DNA of 45,850 nt from Thiocystis violacea (GTDB lineage Bacteria; Pseudomonadota; Gammaproteobacteria; Chromatiales; Chromatiaceae). Shown one piece after another: positions 37,868 to 43,317 of the stretch. The DNA lies in the NCBI RefSeq assembly GCF_016583565.1, contig NZ_NRRF01000040.1, forward strand, positions 1 through 45,850, in the 5' to 3' direction. Numbering within the stretch: position 1 is the first letter of the stretch; each line of letters opens with the position of its first letter. The position numbers and the translations under genes were made by a program. The notes below the pieces were generated by a model. That model was not told the DNA's origin and searched no databases. It saw nothing but the letters and a program-made list of their open reading frames with translations.

Positions 37868-38485
37868 ATGTTGCTACGCAATCGCCACAACCTCTGGCTG
37901 CGCCTGGTCTTCGCCCTGGGGGCCATGGCCCTCTTCGTGTTCGGCTATCAGTGGGGCAACCAGCATCAGCGCGATGGCGGCGAGCCCACCCGCATCAACG
38001 GTGTGCTCGTCCGCCCGTCGGGGGCCATCCCCAACTTCGCGCTGCGCGATCCCTTCGGCCAAGCGTTCGACCAGGGCCATCTTGCCGAGCACTGGACGCT
38101 GATGGCCTTCGGCGATCTGGCGCAGGCGTCTGGACAGCGCGCGGTGCAACGACTGGTCGATGCCTCCAATCGGGTCGCGGATCAGGCCGACCTCAGACGC
38201 GCGCTGCAGCTCGTGCTGGTCGAGACGCGGGATGCACCCGCGCTTGCGCGCGACTTCGCCCGGCTCTCGCCGGCCCTGCGCATCCTCGGCGGCGGGGCCG
38301 AGGAGATCGCCCGACTCCGAGCGGCACTCGGCCTCGGCGAGGATGAAGAGCCGACGCTCTTCGTCTTCGGTCCCGGCGCCCAGCTGATCGCACTCCTCCC
38401 GGCGACCGAGACCGGCGGCGCGGTCGCCGAGGATCTCAAGGCCATCTTCGCCGACGCCGCCACCTTGCTTGCAGAGCAGCCATGA
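37868..38485 (+). CDS. SCO/SenC-like membrane-anchored protein lacking the copper-binding cysteines
   Basis: The 205-residue protein has an N-terminal membrane anchor (about residues 10-27; LRLVFALGAMALFVFGYQWG) and a thioredoxin-like periplasmic domain that follows the SCO1/SenC layout (IPNFALRDPFGQAFDQGHL, then LMAFGD). The CxxxC that binds copper in SCO proteins is missing: the stretch after FGD reads LAQASGQRA. The whole protein contains no Cys. It may therefore be a structural or redox-inactive relative. Its stop overlaps the psd start by 4 nt (ATGA), which implies coupled translation with phosphatidylserine decarboxylase. Confidence 0.7.
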   Translation: MLLRNRHNLWLRLVFALGAMALFVFGYQWGNQHQRDGGEPTRINGVLVRPSGAIPNFALRDPFGQAFDQGHLAEHWTLMAFGDLAQASGQRAVQRLVDASNRVADQADLRRALQLVLVETRDAPALARDFARLSPALRILGGGAEEIARLRAALGLGEDEEPTLFVFGPGAQLIALLPATETGGAVAEDLKAIFADAATLLAEQP

Positions 38486-39366
38486 CAGCATCCACCACGC
38501 CTGGACTCGGTGAGCGCCTCTTCGTCGCGCTCCAGCACCTCATCCCCCAACGCTGGCTCTCCGAGCAGATGTATCGGCTGGCGCGCGTGCGCTGGCGGCC
38601 ACTCAAGTCACTCATCATCCGGGTCTTCGCGCGGCTCTACCGCATCGACATGCGTCTGGCGCTGGAGCCGGATCTTGCGGCCTATCCGCACTTCAACGCC
38701 TTCTTCACCCGCGCGCTCAGGGCGGACGCGCGCCAGCTGGATCCGCATCCACGCGCCATCCTCTGCCCGGTCGACGGTGCCATCAGCCAGATCGGCCCGA
38801 TCACCGACGGCAGGCTCATTCAGGCCAAGGGCCACCACTACAGCGTGCGGGATCTGCTCGGTCTCGGGGCGGATGAGACGCACCCCTTCGACGGCGGTCA
38901 GTTCGCGACCATCTACCTCTCGCCGAACGACTATCACCGCATCCACATGCCGCTGCGCGGCGATCTCACGCAGATGATCCATGTACCGGGCCAGCTGTTC
39001 AGCGTGAACGGCACCACCGCGCGGCTCGTCCCCGGACTCTTCGCCCGCAACGAGCGCGTCGTCTGCCGTTTCGACACCGAGGCCGGCAGTCTGGGGCTGA
39101 TCCTGGTCGGCGCCATCTTCGTCGGCGGCATGGAGACCGTCTGGGCCGGCGAGATCACCCCGCCCCACCGCGGCCGCGACATCCAGCGCTGGGACTACTC
39201 CGACGACTGCCAGCACATCCGCCTCGAGGCCGGCGACGAGATGGGCCGCTTCAACCTCGGCTCCACCGTCATCCTGCTCTTCCCGCCGGATCGCGTGCAG
39301 TGGGAGCAGGGGCTGGAGGCCGGACACAAGGTCCAGCTCGGCCAACGGCTGGGCGTGCGACGCTGA
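38482..39366 (+). CDS. psd: Phosphatidylserine decarboxylase proenzyme
   Basis: Psd converts phosphatidylserine to phosphatidylethanolamine at the inner membrane. The 294-residue proenzyme has the conserved PHFNAFFTRALR, ILCPVDGAISQIGPI, YLSPNDYHRIHMPL and MGRFNLGSTVILLF blocks. Self-cleavage is expected between Gly260 and Ser261 of LGST, which makes the pyruvoyl group on the small alpha chain. Length is normal for the bacterial type I enzyme. It overlaps the SCO-like gene by 4 nt and is followed after 14 nt by the YkgJ-type gene. Confidence 0.96.
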   Translation: MTASTTPGLGERLFVALQHLIPQRWLSEQMYRLARVRWRPLKSLIIRVFARLYRIDMRLALEPDLAAYPHFNAFFTRALRADARQLDPHPRAILCPVDGAISQIGPITDGRLIQAKGHHYSVRDLLGLGADETHPFDGGQFATIYLSPNDYHRIHMPLRGDLTQMIHVPGQLFSVNGTTARLVPGLFARNERVVCRFDTEAGSLGLILVGAIFVGGMETVWAGEITPPHRGRDIQRWDYSDDCQHIRLEAGDEMGRFNLGSTVILLFPPDRVQWEQGLEAGHKVQLGQRLGVRR

Positions 39367-39380
39367 GGGCAGGCGGGCCG

Positions 39381-39692
39381 ATGGACGCTTCAGCCGGCCC
39401 GGGCGGACACGCCGGCCCTCGCCAAGACGCCATCGCGTGTCGCCCCGGATGCGCCGCCTGCTGCATTGCGCCCTCGATCAGCAGCCCGATTCCGGGCATG
39501 CCGGATGGCAAAGCCGCGGGCGTCCCTTGCGTCCAGCTCACGGCGGACCTCTCCTGCGGACTGTTCGGCTCCACGCAGCGACCCAGCGTCTGCGCATCCT
39601 TGGCGCCGACCTTGGACATGTGCGGCCTGAACCGGGAGCAAGCCTTCGCCACCCTGACCGAGCTCGAACGCCTCACCTGCCCGAGCGCCTAG
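39381..39692 (+). CDS. YkgJ-family cysteine-cluster protein
   Basis: The 103-residue protein has the cysteine-cluster signature (PF03692): CRPGCAACC, then IPGMPDGKAAGVPCVQL, DLSCGLFGSTQRPSVC and a last MCGLN and CPSA. The pattern suggests a zinc or Fe-S site. The function of this family is unknown. The start MDASAGPGG lies 14 nt after psd; an in-frame ATG at 39300 would overlap psd and is less likely. A strong stem-loop begins within its last codons. Confidence 0.85.
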   Translation: MDASAGPGGHAGPRQDAIACRPGCAACCIAPSISSPIPGMPDGKAAGVPCVQLTADLSCGLFGSTQRPSVCASLAPTLDMCGLNREQAFATLTELERLTCPSA

Positions 39693-39741
39693 ACTTAGGC
39701 GCTTCGGGCAACACCACCCCCGTCGATCGTCGGTCGGGGGT
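39680..39741. terminator. Two stem-loops between convergent genes
   Basis: The first hairpin, CCCGAGCGCCTA-GACT-TAGGCGCTTCGGG (39680-39708), has a 12-bp stem with one bulge and overlaps the YkgJ-type stop. The second, ACCCCCG (39716-39722) with CGGGGGT (39735-39741), has a 7-bp stem. They separate the plus-strand psd run from the VWA gene and probably terminate both transcripts, although T-runs are short. Confidence 0.6.
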
Positions 39742-39755
39742 TCCCACGCAACCGC

Positions 39756-40976
39756 TCAGTAGACAGGCGCGGCCTTGTCGTAGCTCAGCCCCTTATCGGC
39801 GGCCTGCTCACGCACGGCGCTGAAGATCTTGTGGTCCAGTGAGTCCTTGGCACCGCCCTTCGCCTCGACCTGGGCGTTGAGGTACTCGGAGCGCTGCTTG
39901 GACAACACCTGGATCTCTTCGCGCAGCGCGTTCCGCGTCTCGGCCTTCTCGGCGATGACGGCACGTTGCGCGCCGACATCCATATCCGCCAGGGACGAGG
40001 GGAGCTCTTCCGCCGGCAGATCGGCGACGTCGACGCGACCGCTCGCGACCTCGTCCACCAGCTCTCGCTCACCCAGCAGGCTGGCTTTGCCGCTCTCCGA
40101 GGTGACGAAGCCCGCCCGGCTGGCCAGGGCGGCGGGCGATGCGGCGGCCTTGGCAGCCTTCTCCGAATCCAGCTTCGCGCGCCGCTTGGCACGCTCCTCG
40201 GTCTTGCCGTAGTAGATGCGCGTCTCGTCGAGCTCGGCCGACAGCGCCGCGAGCTTGGCGTCGTAGGGCGTCGTCATGGCGACGGCGCTGCCGCCCTGCT
40301 CGACCTGGAAGTAACTGCCAAAGCCGAGCTGGGCGATGCGCTGCCATTCCGTGGCCGTCTGTCCCAGGGTCCCGCACTGAATGGCGTTCACCCGGATACC
40401 GCGCTGCTTGGCCGCCGCCAGGGTCTGCGGATAGGGCACGTCGTCCTGATAATCCATGTGTGCAGGGGCATCGCCGACCAGGAAGATGACGCGGTAGACA
40501 CTCGGGTCCTGGCTCCAGCCGATCCGGTACAGGGCATCGTGCAGCGCCTGATTGACGCTCTCCGGACCGTCGCCGCCACCCTGGGCCTGGAACTGCATCA
40601 GCTCGCTATGCACGCCATCGAGATCCTTGGAGAGGTCGACGACCCGGGTCACATAGTCGTCGCCACGGTCCCGATAGGCGACCAGGCCCATGCGGATCTC
40701 GGGCGCGGGCTGCGCCATCGCCATGGTGGAGGCGATCGACCAGATCTTGTCCTTGGCGGCCTGGATGAGCCCACCCATGCTGCCGGTGGTGTCCAGGACG
40801 AAGACAGCCTCGATGACCGGATGCTGCCCGATCTGCGGCAGCTGCGCCGGGTCGACGACGACGGGCGGTGGCGTCGGCTCGGCGGATTGGAGGCTGGGGT
40901 AATAGAACACGGCACCAGCGGTCACGCCCATGAGCGTCAGGGCGGCGAGCGTGGTTCTTGACCGGATGTTCATCAT
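39756..40976 (-). CDS. VWA-domain periplasmic protein
   Basis: The 406-residue protein has an N-terminal hydrophobic segment (about residues 8-25, TLAALTLMGVTAGAVFYY; signal anchor or signal peptide). A von Willebrand factor A domain (about residues 54-250) follows. Its MIDAS metal site starts with Asp62, Thr64 and Ser66 in LDTTGSMGG, with YRDRGDDYVTRVVDL and VIFLVGDAPAHMDYQDD further on. After that comes a long charged, probably coiled-coil region rich in Ala/Glu/Lys (about residues 270-390). VWA domains usually mediate metal-dependent protein binding. Two adjacent ATGs (40976, 40973) both follow GAGGAAG. It is the last gene of the PspA-like / membrane / VWA run. Confidence 0.85.
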   Translation of the reverse strand: MMNIRSRTTLAALTLMGVTAGAVFYYPSLQSAEPTPPPVVVDPAQLPQIGQHPVIEAVFVLDTTGSMGGLIQAAKDKIWSIASTMAMAQPAPEIRMGLVAYRDRGDDYVTRVVDLSKDLDGVHSELMQFQAQGGGDGPESVNQALHDALYRIGWSQDPSVYRVIFLVGDAPAHMDYQDDVPYPQTLAAAKQRGIRVNAIQCGTLGQTATEWQRIAQLGFGSYFQVEQGGSAVAMTTPYDAKLAALSAELDETRIYYGKTEERAKRRAKLDSEKAAKAAASPAALASRAGFVTSESGKASLLGERELVDEVASGRVDVADLPAEELPSSLADMDVGAQRAVIAEKAETRNALREEIQVLSKQRSEYLNAQVEAKGGAKDSLDHKIFSAVREQAADKGLSYDKAAPVY

Positions 40977-41016
40977 GTCTTCCTCGGGTTGGATGTGGAT
41001 CGGGTTTTGCTCGTCG

Positions 41017-41574
41017 TCAGCGGCGGGCGGAGAGCCGGCGTAGCGCACGCTCGGCGGCGCGCTCGGCGGATGCGAAGGGGTCGGGGGCTTGACGCTCGCC
41101 CGCAACCGAGCCGACGCCTGTCGGGATCATGGTGAAGAGGGCCTGCACCAGCAGGAGCGTCCAGACCATCAGGAAGGGGCTCCCGGTGCGCTGGAGCGCC
41201 CAGACCGCCGCGGCGCATCCCAGCAGCAGGAGTCCGGCGTCCAGCAAGGCGGCCGTCGGCGCGGCGTGGTAGTAAAGGGTGCGCGTGAGCCAGACCAGTG
41301 CCAGCTGGGTGAGGATCTGCGGCCAAAGTCCCGCGAAGAGGGCTCCGACGAAGAGGCTGATGGCGACCCAGGCGACCACCAGCACGACCCGCCCGACCCG
41401 CTCACCGCTGCGACCCATCAGATAGAGGCCGTAGCCGAGACCCAGGCCGATACACAGCACCTGGGCGAGGTCCGCGCGCGGCAGGAAGAGGCCAAGGCCG
41501 GCCTGCACGATCGTCGCCCCCAAGGCGGCGATGAGGGCGACCACGACACCCTCGGCGAATCCGGGTCTGCTCAT
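41017..41574 (-). CDS. Polytopic membrane protein of the PspA-VWA operon
   Basis: I recognise no family for this 185-residue protein. It has about five hydrophobic segments: about residues 8-28 (VVVALIAALGATIVQAGLGL), 37-53, 62-84, 106-125 and 130-150 (FLMVWTLLLVQALFTMIP). A positively charged cytoplasmic C-terminal tail (SAERAAERALRRLSARR) follows. It starts within the last 4 nt of the PspA-like gene (ATGA-type overlap) and lies 40 nt before the VWA gene, so it probably forms a membrane complex with one or both neighbours. That complex is inference. Confidence 0.75.
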   Translation of the reverse strand: MSRPGFAEGVVVALIAALGATIVQAGLGLFLPRADLAQVLCIGLGLGYGLYLMGRSGERVGRVVLVVAWVAISLFVGALFAGLWPQILTQLALVWLTRTLYYHAAPTAALLDAGLLLLGCAAAVWALQRTGSPFLMVWTLLLVQALFTMIPTGVGSVAGERQAPDPFASAERAAERALRRLSARR

Positions 41575-42116
41575 GCCCCTGTCCCCCGCTGGCGCTTGGC
41601 CTGCAGCAGGGCCACCTCGACATCCGCCTCGCGGACCGTCTCGCCGGGTGAGGACCAGGAGTCGCTCACCCTCCCCTCGTCGGCGTCGCGGCCTTCGTCA
41701 TGGAGCGCCGCGCGGGCGCGCAGATCCAGGAGCCGCGCCTCCTGCTCGGCGAGCTGTCGATGGCGCGCCTCGCACTCCGCGTCCAGTGCCCGCAGACGCT
41801 GCTGCAGTGCCCCGACCTGGCGCTCGGTCTCCAGTCGGCGCCGAATGACGGGCCGGGCCAGGTCGTCGTGATCGGCCGCGAGGCAGTCGTCCAGCGCCTC
41901 CGCCGTCTGGCGCAGGATGCGGCCCAGCTCCGCCTCGCGATCCCGCAGCCGGGCACGCTCGCGCTCCAGCCGAGTGAGGCTGCGTCTATCCTGATCCTGG
42001 GTCTGCTCCATCTCGCGCACGGCCTGGGCCAGCACTAGATCCGGCGCCTCCAGGCGATCCAGCATGGCGTGAAGATCGGCGCGCATGAGACGCGACAACC
42101 GGGTGATGAATGCCAT
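41571..42116 (-). CDS. PspA/IM30-family protein
   Basis: The 181-residue protein starts MAFITRLSRLMRADLHAMLD, with an amphipathic first helix as in PspA. The motif LEAPDLVLAQAVREMEQT resembles the PspA core, and long coiled-coil helices follow (about residues 45-145). PspA/IM30 proteins form rods or rings on the inner membrane and stabilise it under stress; in enterics PspA also restrains PspF. This one is shorter than PspA (about 220) and has an acidic tail. No sigma-54 site or pspF is nearby, so control is different, perhaps by the divergent two-component system. It is the first gene of a three-gene operon. Confidence 0.8.
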   Translation of the reverse strand: MAFITRLSRLMRADLHAMLDRLEAPDLVLAQAVREMEQTQDQDRRSLTRLERERARLRDREAELGRILRQTAEALDDCLAADHDDLARPVIRRRLETERQVGALQQRLRALDAECEARHRQLAEQEARLLDLRARAALHDEGRDADEGRVSDSWSSPGETVREADVEVALLQAKRQRGTGA

Positions 42117-42215
42117 CTTCGTGACCTCCTCGGGACTTCGTTGACTGACGCATTCAGTCTAGGGAGCCGTCGCCAGGAGTCGTAGACAGGGCTTGGTAAA
42201 AGCGAGAGGCGATGT

Positions 42216-42233
42216 TTTACGAGGAATTTACGA
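42216..42233. promoter_or_regulatory. Direct repeat with 11-bp period, candidate response-regulator box
   Basis: TTTACGA occurs at 42216-42222 and again at 42227-42233, separated by GGAA, giving a repeat period of exactly 11 bp. OmpR/PhoB-type regulators usually bind such half-sites on one face of DNA. The site is 100-117 nt upstream of the PspA-like start. The link to the adjacent regulator is inference. Confidence 0.4.
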
Positions 42234-42256
42234 AGGGGCGAGGACGGGGGAGATAG

Positions 42257-42305
42257 GGTGGCAGGTGGCAGGTGGCAGGTGGCAGGTGGCAGGTGGCAGG
42301 TGGCA
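42257..42305. repeat. Heptanucleotide array (GGTGGCA)7
   Basis: Seven perfect head-to-tail copies of GGTGGCA. Seven bases is not a multiple of three, so all three frames repeat with a period of seven codons, producing spurious repetitive open frames on both strands. There are no spacers and no adjacent cas genes, so it is not a CRISPR array. Confidence 0.95.
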
Positions 42306-42477
42306 GCAAGAGCTTGTAGCCAGCTCTTGGGCTGTGAAGCATTTCTTGAGCGGCTCAGTCCGCGCGTTTTATCGGTTATCGAGAGGCGCCCTGTGGGCGG
42401 CGATCGTCGGCGTGACCTGCTCGGCGCAGAGCGCCACAGCAAACGTGACACCACGGAGCGGTATCACGAGAATGACC

Positions 42478-42561
42478 CTGACAACTGACAACTGACAACT
42501 GACAACTGACAACTGACAACTGACAACTGACAACTGACAACTGACAACTGACAACTGAAAA
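42478..42561. repeat. Heptanucleotide array (CTGACAA)11 plus one imperfect unit
   Basis: Eleven perfect copies of CTGACAA run from 42478 to 42554, followed by one variant CTGAAAA (42555-42561). The array ends 8 nt before the response-regulator ATG at 42570, so it occupies the place of the ribosome-binding site and the core promoter. Confidence 0.95.
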
Positions 42562-42569
42562 CTTCCGAA

Positions 42570-43271
42570 ATGTCCCGCAAATCACGCCTACTCATCATCG
42601 AGGACGAAGAACCGATCCGGGTCGGGCTGGAGGATCTCTTCGTCTTTCACGGCTTCGAGGTGGAGACCGCGGCCGAGGGTCCGGGCGGGCTCGCCAAGGC
42701 GCTCACGGGCACCTTCGATCTGATCCTGCTGGATATCATGCTGCCCGGACTCGACGGCTTCGCCATCTGCGACCAGGTGCGCGCGGTCGACCGGGCGCAG
42801 CCGATCATCATGCTCACGGCCCGCACCGCGGATGCCGACATCATTCAGGGGCTGAGGCTCGGGGCGGACGACTACGTCGCCAAGCCCTTCTCGGTGACCG
42901 AGCTGGTGCTGCGCGTGCAGGCGGTGCTGCGGCGCAGCGGCGCGCTGGACGTCGAGGTGAATCGCATCCGCATCGGCGACCTGGAGATCGACACGCGCAA
43001 CCTGAGCGGGCGACGCGGCGCCAAGGAGATCCCCTTCACCCAGCGCGAGGTGGACATCCTCAAATACCTCGCGGCCAATGCGCAGCGGCCCGTCTCGCGC
43101 GAGGAGCTGCTGAACAAGGTCTGGGGCTACGCCAGGGACTGCGGGCTGGAGACCCGCACGGTCGACATCCACATCGCCAAGCTCAGGCGCAAGATCGAGC
43201 CCGAACCGGCCGAGCCGCAATGGCTCGTCACGGTGCGCGGCGTCGGCTATCGCCTGCTGGGTCAGTCCTGA
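42570..43271 (+). CDS. OmpR-family response regulator
   Basis: The 233-residue protein has a receiver domain (residues 5-118) with the acidic pair Glu11/Asp12, phospho-acceptor Asp55 in LILLDIMLPGLDG, Thr83 and Lys105 in DYVAKPFS. A winged-helix DNA-binding domain (about 130-230) follows, with IPFTQREVDILKYLAANAQR, RPVSREELLNKVWGY, TRTVDIHIAKLRRKIE and VTVRGVGYRLLG. The start codon has no recognisable Shine-Dalgarno because the CTGACAA array runs up to it. The kinase gene follows after 46 nt. It is divergent from the PspA-like operon, a possible target. Confidence 0.95.
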   Translation: MSRKSRLLIIEDEEPIRVGLEDLFVFHGFEVETAAEGPGGLAKALTGTFDLILLDIMLPGLDGFAICDQVRAVDRAQPIIMLTARTADADIIQGLRLGADDYVAKPFSVTELVLRVQAVLRRSGALDVEVNRIRIGDLEIDTRNLSGRRGAKEIPFTQREVDILKYLAANAQRPVSREELLNKVWGYARDCGLETRTVDIHIAKLRRKIEPEPAEPQWLVTVRGVGYRLLGQS

Positions 43272-43317
43272 TGGACGGGATCTGCGGCGACCCGTCGCGC
43301 GACCCAGAGCCTGCATC

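Larger units (their letters stand above)
42117..42569. other. Divergent PspA-operon / response-regulator intergenic region
   Basis: The 453-base gap contains, left to right, a hairpin GACTGA-CGCAT-TCAGTC (42143-42159), an inverted pair GTAAAA (42196-42201) / TTTTAC (42215-42220), a TTTACGA direct repeat, a GGTGGCA array, a non-coding stretch 42306-42477 and a CTGACAA array that reaches nearly to the response-regulator start codon. Promoters for both directions must lie here, but none fits a consensus well. Confidence 0.6.

Noticed and set aside
42257..42561. Possible CRISPR array
   Set aside because: The units are 7 bp, contiguous and without spacers, and no cas genes are present. These are simple tandem repeats, and the repetitive peptides they would encode on both strands are artefacts.
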